Part shown: positions 18,308 through 26,602 of the stretch, piece by piece
How the letters are laid out: each line of letters begins with the position of its first letter
Position numbering within the stretch: position 1 is the first letter of the stretch
DNA from: CALINF01 sp039990395
GTDB taxonomy: Bacteria > Pseudomonadota > Gammaproteobacteria > Pseudomonadales > Halieaceae
Length of the DNA stretch: 64,000 nt
Direction of reading: 5' to 3'
Assembly (NCBI GenBank): GCA_039990395.1
Contig: JBDXFZ010000139.1
Location: forward strand, 310,001-374,000
Notes under the pieces: model-generated
The model's database searches: none
What the model saw: only the letters and a program-made list of their open reading frames with translations
Told to the model about the DNA's origin: nothing
Translations under genes and position numbers: made by a program

Positions 18308-18326
18308 ATCGCGGTGGGTTCGACTA

Positions 18327-18809
18327 TTAGCTGGCTGCAAAGTCCGCCAGGGCCTTACCACTTAGTCGGTAGCCAATCCATTCACTTTGTGGTTGAGCGC
18401 CAAACGATTCGTAGAACTTGATTGAGGGCTCATTCCAGTCCAGCACGTTCCACTCGAAGCGACCGCAGTCATTTTCTACCGCTAGTTGAGCCAGGTGTTT
18501 TAGTAGCGCTTTGCCCGCCCCTGTGCCGCGGTGGGATGGGGTTACGTAGAGATCTTCAAGGAAGAGGCCAAACTTACCCAGCCAGGTGGAGAAGTTGTAG
18601 AAGTAGAGCGCAAGTCCGGCTGGCTCTCCATCGGATTCACAGATGACGCAAAACGCTTTTGCTTGCTCTCCAAACAAGGCCTTGTGCAGATCGTTCGTTG
18701 TCGCCTTGACCTCGTCCAGTGCCTTTTCATAATCAGCGAGCTCTTTAACGAAGTTCAAAATCAAGGACACGTCGTCTGGAGTAGCTGGTCGAATATTTAG
18801 CTCAGGCAT
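18327..18809 (-). CDS. GNAT-family N-acetyltransferase (diamine acetyltransferase-like)
   Basis: A 160-residue single-domain GNAT enzyme. The acetyl-CoA loop is RGTGAGKALL in the segment LEDLYVTPSHRGTGAG, preceded by the FLEDLYV strand. The late motif WNEPSIKFYESFGA is typical of spermidine/spermine or thialysine acetyltransferases, so a small amine is a reasonable substrate guess. It is cytoplasmic and transcribed away from the ion channel gene upstream. No partner gene suggests a pathway. Confidence 0.85.
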   Translation of the reverse strand: MPELNIRPATPDDVSLILNFVKELADYEKALDEVKATTNDLHKALFGEQAKAFCVICESDGEPAGLALYFYNFSTWLGKFGLFLEDLYVTPSHRGTGAGKALLKHLAQLAVENDCGRFEWNVLDWNEPSIKFYESFGAQPQSEWIGYRLSGKALADFAAS

Positions 18810-18870
18810 GGTCGATCCTCATGAGTGTATGGGATGAGTGGTGGCTGCCATGGCCGGGTTTTAGCCTGCA

Positions 18871-19296
18871 TCAGTCAGCATCCCAGTAACGCGTCATTTC
18901 GAGATACAGAAACGACGCTGTCCAAGTAATGAGTACCAGGCCGGTGAGTGACTCCAGGCCGGTGAGATAGCGAAGATCACCCAAGGGTTCGATATCACCG
19001 GTACCCAGAGTGGTATAGGTGGTAAAGGAAAAGTAAACGCAATCCAGTAGCGATCCCGAAAAGTTACCTTCTAAGGTTCCCCAGGTTTCGGAGTGATGCA
19101 TGAGGTAGAAAGAGGCCGCGAAAATCCAGACCTCTGCTGCGTGGGCCGTTAACGCGGCGAAGACGCCGATAACAATGCGAAAGCGATGGCGAATCTGCAT
19201 CACCGGCATAAGCTTGGTGAACCGAAACAAAAACTCGTAATGAATGACCACCACAATAGCGATTACGCCAAGGTTGACCAGAAATACTGTGAGCAT
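18871..19296 (-). CDS. two-TM ion channel family protein
   Basis: A membrane protein of 141 residues. A first helix near 2-25, a second near 45-68, a pore loop with FSFTTYTTLGTGDIEP and a last helix LTGLVLITWTASFLYLE give a potassium-channel-like pore. The filter reads TLGTGD instead of the classic TVGYGD, so potassium selectivity is uncertain. The frame stays open to ATGs at 19368 and 19377. I prefer 19296, because it starts directly at the first helix and the upstream extension is basic and poorly conserved-looking. No ribosome site decides it. The start has low certainty. Confidence 0.7.
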   Translation of the reverse strand: MLTVFLVNLGVIAIVVVIHYEFLFRFTKLMPVMQIRHRFRIVIGVFAALTAHAAEVWIFAASFYLMHHSETWGTLEGNFSGSLLDCVYFSFTTYTTLGTGDIEPLGDLRYLTGLESLTGLVLITWTASFLYLEMTRYWDAD

Positions 19297-19385
19297 AGGT
19301 GCAGGCTTTGAGTGTTTTTTCCTACTGTACCTGTTTGCTGCGGTAACCGCACATCGTGTAAGGCGCATGTGAACCATCGGCTCAC

Positions 19386-19415
19386 AAAAAAGCCCCGCAG
19401 TATTGGCGAGGCTTT
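19386..19415. terminator. rho-independent terminator, distal copy
   Basis: Inverted arms AGCCCCGC and GCGAGGCT flank a short loop, with A6 on one side and T5 on the other, so it can act in both directions. It lies exactly 102 bases from an almost identical terminator that follows tRNA-Phe, and both belong to one duplicated segment. Confidence 0.75.
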
Positions 19416-19425
19416 TTGCTAGATA

Positions 19426-19444
19426 TGGTGCCCGGAGACAGAAT
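19426..19444 (-). repeat. duplicated 3' end of tRNA-Phe
   Basis: Nineteen bases reproduce the CCA end, discriminator, acceptor strand and part of the T arm of the tRNA-Phe gene at 19528-19603. With two flanking bases the identity is 21 bases at a constant 102-base offset, and the terminators behind both copies keep the same offset. The rest of this copy is missing or replaced by 43 unrelated bases holding a perfect CGACAC/GTGTCG palindrome (19467-19481). It is either a decayed second tRNA-Phe or an attachment-site-like remnant. Confidence 0.8.
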
Positions 19445-19487
19445 GAACCGGCCGGCGTACCGGGGTCGACACAGGGTGTCGGCCCAC

Positions 19488-19516
19488 AAAAAAGCCCCGC
19501 TATTTAGGCGAGGCTT
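19488..19516 (-). terminator. rho-independent terminator of tRNA-Phe
   Basis: On the minus strand, AAGCCTCGC, a 7-base loop and GCGGGGCTT form a hairpin (one G-T pair) followed directly by six T. It lies 12 bases after the CCA end of the tRNA. Confidence 0.85.
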
Positions 19517-19527
19517 ATTGTTGAATA

Positions 19528-19603
19528 TGGTGCCCGGAGACAGAATCGAACTGCCGACACGGGGATTTTCAATCCCCTGCTCTACCGACTGAGCTATCCG
19601 GGC
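19528..19603 (-). tRNA. tRNA-Phe (anticodon GAA)
   Basis: A 76-base tRNA with encoded CCA. The acceptor arms GCCCGGA and TCCGGGC pair fully. The D arm holds AGCTCAGTCGGTAGAGC, the anticodon stem is GGGGA/TCCCC with loop TTGAAAA (anticodon GAA), and the T arm contains GTTCGATTC. It is read on the minus strand after yggX from its own promoter and ends at a strong terminator. Confidence 0.97.
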
Positions 19604-19629
19604 GGAGTCGCTTATGGCGAAGGGGGCGT

Positions 19630-19658
19630 ATTAAAACCGCAGATCAGGCGCGAGTCAA
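19630..19658 (-). promoter_or_regulatory. sigma-70 promoter of tRNA-Phe
   Basis: On the minus strand TTGACT (19653-19658), 17 bases, then TTTAAT (19630-19635). The discriminator after the -10 is ACGCCCCC. Such GC-rich discriminators are typical of stable-RNA promoters under stringent control. It fills the gap between the yggX stop and the tRNA. Confidence 0.75.
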
Positions 19659-19664
19659 GGCCTC

Positions 19665-19940
19665 TCAATCCTCGCTGGGCGGGACGTAACCTTCCGCTTT
19701 GTCGTAGTCCGCACCTGATAGGAACTTCTCCATCTCTCCCTGCAAATACTTCCTCGACTCGGGGTCTACCAAGCTGAGATGTTTTTCGTTAATGAGCATG
19801 GTCTGGTGCGCCTGCCACTCGGTCCAGGCTTGGCTGGATACGTTTTCGAAAATATCTTCACCTTTGGGCCCAGGGTAGGGCGGCTTGGCTAGGCCCTCCA
19901 TTTCTTTTTGATACTTCTTGCAATAGACCTTACGTGACAT
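19665..19940 (-). CDS. yggX: probable Fe(2+)-trafficking protein YggX
   Basis: A 91-residue protein matching YggX over its full length: the N-terminal SRKVYCKKYQKEMEGL with its single conserved cysteine, YPGPKGEDIFENVS, and AWTEWQAHQTMLINEKHL. The family protects iron-sulfur clusters from oxidation and supports their repair. It lies 12 bases after mutY on the same strand. The mutY-yggX pair is conserved in enterobacteria and pseudomonads, and MutY is itself an iron-sulfur enzyme. Confidence 0.95.
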   Translation of the reverse strand: MSRKVYCKKYQKEMEGLAKPPYPGPKGEDIFENVSSQAWTEWQAHQTMLINEKHLSLVDPESRKYLQGEMEKFLSGADYDKAEGYVPPSED

Positions 19941-19952
19941 GAATGCTCCGGC

Positions 19953-21017
19953 TTAGTTGGAGTTTTGTTGAATGGATTTCAAGAGCTTGACCACCGGAGC
20001 AGCCAGCCCGAGGTTTTGTGGCTGCCGTAAGTTATACCAGAGCCGGGCATCGGTCTCCATAATGGACTCACTAGCCCGTTCTATCGAGACCAGCACCGGG
20101 CTGATATCAAGATGATAGTGGCTGAAGGTATGCCGGAACGGTGTCATCTGCTGCAGCGACGTGGGCGTGGTTTGAAGCCGATCCAGGCACCAGGTTTCTA
20201 TGGACTGCGTGTCGACATCCATTTCCGGGAAGCACCAGAGCCCACCCCAGATGCCCTGATCGGGCCGCTTCTCGAGTAGCACTTCGTTAGTGCCGGGCAT
20301 TACCAGCAAAAAGCGGGTGGCTTTGATGGGCAGTACTTTCTTGGGCTTCTTGCCGGGATACAGTGTCTGGGTTTGGGAATGGTTTGCAATACAGTCGATT
20401 GCCACCGGGCAGTCGCCGCAGCGCGGCTTTGAGCGCGTGCACAAGGTTGCACCCAAATCCATCATGGCCTGAGTGTAATCCGCATGTCGAATGTCTGGCG
20501 TACGCTGTTCGGCGATGTCCCATAACGCGGCGTGAATCCGGCTTACTCCTGGCCAACCCTCCACTGCGGCGTGCCTAGCCAGTACGCGCTTCACATTGCC
20601 ATCAAGAATCGCTGCACGTTGACCACTGGCAATGCTCAGGACTGCGCCCGCTGTGGAACGCCCTATACCCGGCAGTTCACACAATCCTTCAATGGAGTCG
20701 GGAAATTTGCTGTCGAGTTGAGAGCTCACGATCTGTGCTGTTTTGTGTAGGTTGCGAGCTCGAGCGTAGTAGCCAAGCCCGGTCCAGTGGTGCAGCACAT
20801 CATCTTGAGTCGCAGCGGCCAGTTCGCGCACATCGGGGAACCGCTGCATAAATCGCTCAAAGTAAGGGATGACGGTGGAGACCTGCGTTTGTTGCAGCAT
20901 GATCTCCGATACCCATACACGGTAAGGAGAAATAGCCTGCTGCCATGGCAGGTCTTTGCGGCCATGGACGTCGTACCAGGCCAGAATGCGGTTCGCGAAG
21001 TTGGATTCTTGTGTCAT
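19953..21017 (-). CDS. mutY: A/G-specific adenine glycosylase MutY
   Basis: This 354-residue enzyme removes adenine mispaired with 8-oxoguanine. Glu38 in VSEIMLQQTQV is the catalytic acid. The helix-hairpin-helix LPGIGRSTAGAVLS is followed by the conserved aspartate in AILDGNVKRVLAR. The iron-sulfur ligands follow the C-x6-C-x2-C-x5-C pattern in CTRSKPRCGDCPVAIDC. The C-terminal NUDIX-like domain that reads 8-oxoG starts near residue 230. It heads a mutY-yggX unit and diverges from hisB. Confidence 0.96.
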   Translation of the reverse strand: MTQESNFANRILAWYDVHGRKDLPWQQAISPYRVWVSEIMLQQTQVSTVIPYFERFMQRFPDVRELAAATQDDVLHHWTGLGYYARARNLHKTAQIVSSQLDSKFPDSIEGLCELPGIGRSTAGAVLSIASGQRAAILDGNVKRVLARHAAVEGWPGVSRIHAALWDIAEQRTPDIRHADYTQAMMDLGATLCTRSKPRCGDCPVAIDCIANHSQTQTLYPGKKPKKVLPIKATRFLLVMPGTNEVLLEKRPDQGIWGGLWCFPEMDVDTQSIETWCLDRLQTTPTSLQQMTPFRHTFSHYHLDISPVLVSIERASESIMETDARLWYNLRQPQNLGLAAPVVKLLKSIQQNSN

Positions 21018-21107
21018 GGTGTGGAGGGCTCAGACGCACCAGAGGGCTGCTGGATCACTCAAATTTGTGTGTAGTAATACGGCAGTGAATTGAAAACAGC
21101 TTTCTTT

Positions 21108-21113
21108 TATACT
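21108..21113 (+). promoter_or_regulatory. -10 box of the his operon promoter
   Basis: TATACT followed by seven GC-rich bases and a T6 tract. The same TATACT-N7-TTTTT pattern occurs at 28292 and 35411. No good -35 is seen at 17 bases (GTGAAT). The transcript would begin near 21120, giving a leader of about 70 bases before hisB. Confidence 0.5.
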
Positions 21114-21193
21114 TGCGGGCTTTTTTAGAGGGTAGATCTTCCCCCTCTTTGGCCAACTAGCCCGCGAAGCCCGCTAGCTAACAGGAGAGTAGT

Positions 21194-21787
21194 ATGACTG
21201 AGCGACGAGCCACAGTCACACGCAATACGCTGGAAACCCAGATCACCGTGTCGGTGAACTTGGATGGCAGCGGTACGGCAAATTTTGATACCGGAGTTCC
21301 ATTCCTGGAGCACATGCTTGATCAAATTGCTCGCCACGGGATGATGGACCTGGATATCAAGGCCAAGGGCGACCTGCATATTGATGACCACCACACGGTG
21401 GAAGATATCGGAATTACCCTTGGACAGGCTTTTAGTCAGGCAGTGGGAGACAAGAAGGGGATACTCCGCTACGGGCACGCCTACGTGCCGTTGGATGAAG
21501 CGCTATCGCGCGTAGTGGTCGATTTTTCGGGTCGCCCGGGGCTTGAGTTTCACGTGCCGTTCACCCGGGGGCAGGTCGGTGGCTTTGATGTCGACTTGTT
21601 CTATGAGTTTTTTCAGGGTTTTGTGAATCATGCGGGCGTTACCCTGCATGTGGACAACCTGCGTGGTGAAAATACGCATCACCAAGCCGAAACTGTATTC
21701 AAGGCCTTTGGACGTGCTGTGCGCATGGCGTTGACTGCCGACCCGGCAATGGCTGGGATTACACCTTCAACCAAGGGCGTGCTGTAG
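21194..21787 (+). CDS. hisB: imidazoleglycerol-phosphate dehydratase
   Basis: This 197-residue enzyme is the monofunctional dehydratase of histidine synthesis, without the phosphatase domain fused in E. coli. The metal-binding signatures are FLEHMLDQIARHG, DDHHTVEDIGI, and FVNHAGVTLHV followed by NTHHQAE. The ATG has AGGAGAG nine bases upstream. It leads the run hisB-hisH-hisA-hisF on one strand. Confidence 0.97.
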   Translation: MTERRATVTRNTLETQITVSVNLDGSGTANFDTGVPFLEHMLDQIARHGMMDLDIKAKGDLHIDDHHTVEDIGITLGQAFSQAVGDKKGILRYGHAYVPLDEALSRVVVDFSGRPGLEFHVPFTRGQVGGFDVDLFYEFFQGFVNHAGVTLHVDNLRGENTHHQAETVFKAFGRAVRMALTADPAMAGITPSTKGVL

Positions 21788-21817
21788 GCTCGCTGCCGAA
21801 CTGTTTCAGGACATGAT

Positions 21818-22468
21818 ATGAGTGGTACCGTTGCCGTTATAGATTACGGCATGGGCAATCTGCATTCGGTGGCCAGCGCACTTGAACACGCGGGTGCGCA
21901 TAAGGTTATCGTCACGCATGATGCCGATCTATTGCGCAGTGCCGATAGAGTCGTATTTCCGGGCGTAGGCGCCATACGCGACTGCATGGCAGAGATCCGA
22001 CGGCTACATTGCGATGAGTTGCTCTCCACTGCGCTGGTTGAGCAGCACAAACCGGTGTTGGCGATCTGTGTTGGCATGCAGGCGCTGATGAGCCGCTCGC
22101 AAGAAAACGACGGCGTGGATTGTCTGGATATTCTCGATGGCGACGTCAGGTTCTTTGGCAAGGGGTTACGCGAGACGTCGGGAGAGCGTTTGAAAGTACC
22201 GCACATGGGCTGGAACCGGGTTAGCCAGACCCGCCCGCACCCTTTGTGGCACGGTATTGATGACGGCAGCCGTTTCTATTTCGTGCACAGTTATCACGTG
22301 GTCGCCGAAGATCGCCAACTGGTTGCTGGCAGCGCACATTATGGTGTTGAAGTCGATGCGGCACTGGCCCGAGACAACTTGTTTGCGGTGCAGTTTCACC
22401 CCGAAAAGAGCGATACCGTTGGTCTACAATTATTACGCAACTTTCTTCACTGGAACGGACAATGCTGA
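21818..22468 (+). CDS. hisH: imidazole glycerol phosphate synthase, glutaminase subunit
   Basis: A class I amidotransferase of 216 residues that feeds ammonia to HisF. The nucleophile is the cysteine in LAICVGMQALM, and the histidine and glutamate are in VQFHPEKS. The start DYGMGNLHSV is typical. It lies 30 bases after hisB and overlaps hisA by 7 bases, which fits tight translational coupling within the operon. Confidence 0.97.
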   Translation: MSGTVAVIDYGMGNLHSVASALEHAGAHKVIVTHDADLLRSADRVVFPGVGAIRDCMAEIRRLHCDELLSTALVEQHKPVLAICVGMQALMSRSQENDGVDCLDILDGDVRFFGKGLRETSGERLKVPHMGWNRVSQTRPHPLWHGIDDGSRFYFVHSYHVVAEDRQLVAGSAHYGVEVDAALARDNLFAVQFHPEKSDTVGLQLLRNFLHWNGQC

Positions 22469-23196
22469 TTATTCCTGCGATCGACCTTAAGGATGGAGAA
22501 TGCGTGCGGTTGCGCCAGGGTCTGATGGACGACTCAACCGTCTTCTCCGATGATCCGGTTGCCATGGCCGCTCGTTGGGTTGAGGCAGGCTGCAGGCGTT
22601 TGCACCTGGTGGATCTCAATGGCGCATTTGCTGGAGAGCCAGTAAATGGGGGTGTAGTGACGGCTATCACCAAAGCGTTCCCTAAACTCCCAGTACAAAT
22701 TGGCGGTGGTATTCGAGATCTGGACACGATTGAGCAGTACGTTCGTGCCGGCGTGAGCTATGTGATTATTGGAACCAAAGCTGTAAAAGAACCCGAGTTT
22801 GTTGCTCAGGCCTGTGCCGCATTTCCCGGTAAAGTCATTGTTGGGCTAGATGCCAGAGACGGTTTCGTTGCCACGGATGGATGGGCCGAAGTATCGCAGG
22901 TTCAGGCTGCCGACCTGGCGCGCCAGTTTGATGCCGATGGGGTGTCGGCCATTGTGTATACCGATATCGCTCGCGACGGGATGATGCAGGGGGTCAATGT
23001 AGAGGCCACTGTAGCAATGGCCGAAGCTTCCTCTATCCCTGTTATTGCGTCGGGCGGTATAACCAACCTCGACGATATTCGAGCACTCAATGCAGTTGCC
23101 GCACGCGGAATTGCGGGCGCTATCACCGGACGTGCAATCTACGAAGGCACTTTGGATGTCAACGAGGCCCAGCGCCTCTGTGATGAGGTCGACTAA
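22462..23196 (+). CDS. hisA: phosphoribosylformimino-AICAR phosphate isomerase
   Basis: A beta/alpha barrel of 244 residues. It opens with LIIPAIDLKDGECVRLRQG, whose aspartate is the first catalytic residue. The second half has VYTDIARDGMMQG with the other catalytic aspartate, and phosphate-binding loops QIGGGIR and ASGGI. It catalyses the Amadori rearrangement of ProFAR to PRFAR. It overlaps hisH by 7 bases and is followed at once by hisF. Confidence 0.97.
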   Translation: MLIIPAIDLKDGECVRLRQGLMDDSTVFSDDPVAMAARWVEAGCRRLHLVDLNGAFAGEPVNGGVVTAITKAFPKLPVQIGGGIRDLDTIEQYVRAGVSYVIIGTKAVKEPEFVAQACAAFPGKVIVGLDARDGFVATDGWAEVSQVQAADLARQFDADGVSAIVYTDIARDGMMQGVNVEATVAMAEASSIPVIASGGITNLDDIRALNAVAARGIAGAITGRAIYEGTLDVNEAQRLCDEVD

Positions 23197-23197
23197 G

Positions 23198-23971
23198 GTG
23201 GGTTTGGCTAAACGCATAATACCCTGCTTGGATGTAGAGAATGGTCGCGTGGTTAAAGGCGTGAACTTCGTGGAAATCCGCGATGCCGGCGATCCGGTTG
23301 AGATCGCTAGGCGCTATAACGAGCAAGGCGCAGATGAGATTACATTTCTTGATATCACGGCAAGCCACGAGGGTCGCGACACTACCGTGCATACGGTAGA
23401 GAAAATCGCAGAGCAGGTATTTATTCCCTTAACGGTGGGTGGCGGTATCCGTGAGGTAAGCGACATTCGTACGATGCTGAACGCCGGCGCCGACAAAGTC
23501 AGTATCAACACCGCGGCAATCCACAATCCCGAGCTTGTGCGTGAGGCAGCCGACCGATTTGGCTCCCAATGTATTGTTGTGGCGATAGACGCCAAACGGG
23601 TAGAGGATATAGACGGTCGACCGCGCTGGGAGATATTCACCCATGGAGGGCGTAAACCGACCGGCATCGATGCGGTGGCGTGGGCGCGCAAAATGGCGGA
23701 TTTAGGTGCGGGTGAAATTCTGTTAACCAGTATGGATCGCGACGGTACCAAGAACGGTTTTGAGCTGGGCGTTACGCGTGCGATTACTGATGCTGTTGAT
23801 GTGCCAGTTATCGCCTCCGGCGGTGTCGGCACTCTGGATCACCTGGTTGATGGCATCGTACTGGGCGGTGCGGATGCGGTACTGGCCGCTAGCATATTCC
23901 ACTTTGGGGAATTTACAGTGCCGCAAGCGAAGACCTATATGGCCGAGCGGGGAATAGAAGTCAGGCTTTAG
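23198..23971 (+). CDS. hisF: imidazole glycerol phosphate synthase, cyclase subunit
   Basis: The cyclase barrel, with the catalytic aspartates in IIPCLDVENG and LLTSMDRDGT. The conserved N-terminus is LAKRIIPCLDV. I chose GTG at 23198, which gives 257 residues and has GAGG nine bases upstream. An ATG at 23183 overlapping hisA and a TTG at 23204 are alternatives. With HisH it makes imidazole glycerol phosphate and AICAR. It is the last his gene here, and hisI/hisE do not follow. Confidence 0.95.
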   Translation: MGLAKRIIPCLDVENGRVVKGVNFVEIRDAGDPVEIARRYNEQGADEITFLDITASHEGRDTTVHTVEKIAEQVFIPLTVGGGIREVSDIRTMLNAGADKVSINTAAIHNPELVREAADRFGSQCIVVAIDAKRVEDIDGRPRWEIFTHGGRKPTGIDAVAWARKMADLGAGEILLTSMDRDGTKNGFELGVTRAITDAVDVPVIASGGVGTLDHLVDGIVLGGADAVLAASIFHFGEFTVPQAKTYMAERGIEVRL

Positions 23972-24026
23972 GCCCCAACATTATACTGCTTTATGCAAAG
24001 TCTGTGCTTAGTTGCATGGGTGAAGT

Positions 24027-25346
24027 TCAGGATTCTCCCGCGGCGAGCGTCGCGCCCTTTTGCGTTACTGTCTGATTCTGCCGTCCCAATATGTTGATGC
24101 CTTTGAGTAGTGTCAGAGCTTCGTAGAGCTGGTTGTCGGTAGAGAGCAATTCGCTGGAAGTATTTTTGGATGCCTTGCTATTGCCGCCAGCGTTGTCCAA
24201 GCGACCGTCCAGGTCACGCTCGGTAACCCGTCGGGAAGAGTCGATCGTGGTGACCTTGGCGCGCTTTACTTGTATATCGGGCTCGATGCCCTCTGCCTGA
24301 ATAGAGCGTCCGTTGGGCGTAAAGTACAGGGCGGTGGTGAGCTTGACCGCGCGCGATTCGGAGATAGGCAGTACCGTTTGTACTGAACCCTTGCCAAAGC
24401 TGCTAGTACCCATGATGACCGCACGCGATTGATCCTGAAGAGCGCCGGCAACGATTTCGGAAGCGCTGGCAGAGCCGCCGTTGATCAACACCACCAGAGG
24501 TGTGCCATTAGTGGAGTCATTAGCTGTTGCTTCGTAGTTGATGTCGGAATTGGCGAGGCGCCCCTCGGTGTAAACCACCGTACCGCCGTTCATGAACAGG
24601 CCAGCGACATCAACACTGGCTCGCAGTACCCCACCCGGGTTGTTGCGCAGGTCGAGAACCAACCCTTTGATTTCTTGCTCATCGGCAAGCTTCTTTAGCG
24701 CCTTGGCAACATCGTCTCCGGTGCGGCCTTGAAACTGTGCGATGCGGATATAGCCATAGCCAGGCTCCAGCCAGCGGTTGCGTACGCTGGCCACTTGAAT
24801 CGTGTCGCGTACCAGCGTCACTTGAAACGGCTGACTGTCACCTGATCGTCCAATCGTCAGCTCAATTTCACTACCCTTGGGGCCGCGCATTTTTTCGATC
24901 GCCTGACTCAGGCTCATACCCTTGATGGGGACTTTGCCCAGCTTGAGAATGACATCACCTGTCTGCAGACCCGCTTTTTCGGCCGGGGAGCCATCGATAG
25001 GCGCAATAATCTTCACATAGCCATCTTCCATGCCCACTTCCAGCCCCAAACCTGAGAACTCACCGGATGTTGTGTCCTGCAGATCCTGAAAGGCGTCTTT
25101 GGTGAGGTATACCGAATGCGGATCCAGCCCCATTAGCATCCCCTGAATCGCATATTCCAGTAGCTTGCTGTCGTCGATCTCTTCCACATAACCGACGCGA
25201 ATCTGATTGTAGACGTCGGCGAATGTGCGCAGTTCATCCAGAGGCAATTCGCCTCTCTCTTCGACTGCCAATACCATTGGTGCAAGGCTTAACAAACCGC
25301 CAAGGGCTGTTGCTTGCAATAATTTGCTGAAAGGTTGGTCTGTCAT
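24027..25346 (-). CDS. S41 C-terminal processing protease
   Basis: A secreted CtpA/Prc-type serine protease of 439 residues. A signal sequence covers about residues 8-27. A PDZ domain at roughly 95-180 holds LGLEVGMEDGY and GLQTGDVIL. The catalytic Ser294 (GSASASE), Lys319 and Gln323 (FGKGSVQ) have the same spacing as Ser430, Lys455 and Gln459 of E. coli Prc. The low-complexity tail after 375 is probably flexible. It lies downstream of an EnvC-like gene and gpmI, an order common in proteobacteria. It converges with hisF. Confidence 0.92.
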   Translation of the reverse strand: MTDQPFSKLLQATALGGLLSLAPMVLAVEERGELPLDELRTFADVYNQIRVGYVEEIDDSKLLEYAIQGMLMGLDPHSVYLTKDAFQDLQDTTSGEFSGLGLEVGMEDGYVKIIAPIDGSPAEKAGLQTGDVILKLGKVPIKGMSLSQAIEKMRGPKGSEIELTIGRSGDSQPFQVTLVRDTIQVASVRNRWLEPGYGYIRIAQFQGRTGDDVAKALKKLADEQEIKGLVLDLRNNPGGVLRASVDVAGLFMNGGTVVYTEGRLANSDINYEATANDSTNGTPLVVLINGGSASASEIVAGALQDQSRAVIMGTSSFGKGSVQTVLPISESRAVKLTTALYFTPNGRSIQAEGIEPDIQVKRAKVTTIDSSRRVTERDLDGRLDNAGGNSKASKNTSSELLSTDNQLYEALTLLKGINILGRQNQTVTQKGATLAAGES

Positions 25347-25439
25347 GGTGGTTGCCTGCGTCGTTCAGGGCTAATCAAAGTAGTGCTTAAGTGTAACCGA
25401 TGTTAACTAGACTTGGTTTAACGCTCTTGGTTCCCTTGG

Positions 25440-26597
25440 TCAGCCGGTGCACCAGTTAGCTGGGTTAGTGGGTTTGCCGTCTTTGCGGATTTCGAAATAC
25501 AGTGCGGGCCGATTGAGGCCCCCGGAATCGCCAACAGTGGTTATAGGCGTACCCGCTCTCACCCACTCGCCGACCTCGCGTAACAACGCCTGGTTGTGAG
25601 CATACAAACTCATGAAACCGTCACCGTGATCAATGATCAGCAATAACCCAGAGCCACGAAACCAATCAGCGTAGACCACTCGGCCCTGATGGATAGCGGT
25701 AACAGTTGCACCTGCCGGCGCTGGTATATTTACCCCTTGCCATCGCATTTTGCCGGCATTGCGCGACCGGCCGAAGCGGTTGGAAGGCTTGCCCAGTACA
25801 GGCCATGACATCTTGCCACGCGCCTCTGCAAAGGCCTGATAGTCATCCGGTGCCTGCAAATCAGAGACGGCCTCCTCAATCGTGGTGAGTAGCCGCTCCA
25901 GTTGGGCGCGGTTTTCTTCCATACGTTTGAGTTCTGTGCCTTTGCTGGTTATATCTGCGCTGAGCCGGGCTACAGCAAGTTGGCGAGTCTCCTTGGCTTT
26001 GGCTAGCCGTTTCTCCGCCTCATCCAGTGAGCTTTGCTCCTGCTCCAGTCGCGCTACTACCGCCAGTTGGCGAACCTCCAAGTCGGCGAGTTCTGACAGC
26101 GTCTGTCGGTACTCCACCAATAACTCATTGCGAGCGGCGAACAGATAGCGGTGATAAGTTAGGTTGCGGGCGACTGTATCGGGGCTTTCCTGGCTGAGGA
26201 TTACCTGAAATTGACCCTGTTGGCCCACCTGCCAAGCACTGCGTAGCTCCTTGGCAATACGCTCCTGTTGCGCATTGCGCGCGGTCTCCAGATCCAGCTG
26301 CTGTGCCGCCAGCGCATCGAGTTCATTATTGGTGCGTTTCAAAGCACTGCGGTTATCTCTTATGGATCGCTGCACCTCGCCAAGCTCCAACTCCGACTCG
26401 CGTACCTGCGCCTCCAGAGCGCTTTTACGGATACGTGCGCCTTCAATCTCTTGCGTAACCCGATTGATGGCCGCAGTAACATCATCTAACTCTGAGCGTG
26501 TTGCCGCCTCGTCTGATTGCCCGTGCGCACCGACTGTGATCAGCGCGCCGGTCAGCGCAACCAGTGCAATAATAGAGCGAAGGTGGCGACGGGGCAC
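25440..26597 (-). CDS. envC: EnvC-like murein hydrolase activator
   Basis: A 385-residue periplasmic protein: signal peptide to about residue 27, a long coiled coil to about 245, and a C-terminal LytM (M23) domain. The zinc ligands of active M23 enzymes are lost. MRWQGVNIPAPAG replaces the usual HxGIDI motif, and LYFEIR replaces LHFEIR. This is the hallmark of EnvC, which does not cut murein but activates amidases at the division site. It starts 6 bases after gpmI on the same strand. Confidence 0.9.
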   Translation of the reverse strand: MPRRHLRSIIALVALTGALITVGAHGQSDEAATRSELDDVTAAINRVTQEIEGARIRKSALEAQVRESELELGEVQRSIRDNRSALKRTNNELDALAAQQLDLETARNAQQERIAKELRSAWQVGQQGQFQVILSQESPDTVARNLTYHRYLFAARNELLVEYRQTLSELADLEVRQLAVVARLEQEQSSLDEAEKRLAKAKETRQLAVARLSADITSKGTELKRMEENRAQLERLLTTIEEAVSDLQAPDDYQAFAEARGKMSWPVLGKPSNRFGRSRNAGKMRWQGVNIPAPAGATVTAIHQGRVVYADWFRGSGLLLIIDHGDGFMSLYAHNQALLREVGEWVRAGTPITTVGDSGGLNRPALYFEIRKDGKPTNPANWCTG

Positions 26598-26602
26598 TGT
26601 GG

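Noticed and set aside
19426..19500. second functional tRNA gene
   Set aside because: Only the last 19 bases match tRNA-Phe; no anticodon arm or acceptor partner can be formed upstream.
21090..21113. TTGAAA paired with TATACT before hisB
   Set aside because: The spacer is only 12 bases, too short for a sigma-70 promoter; only the -10 is kept.
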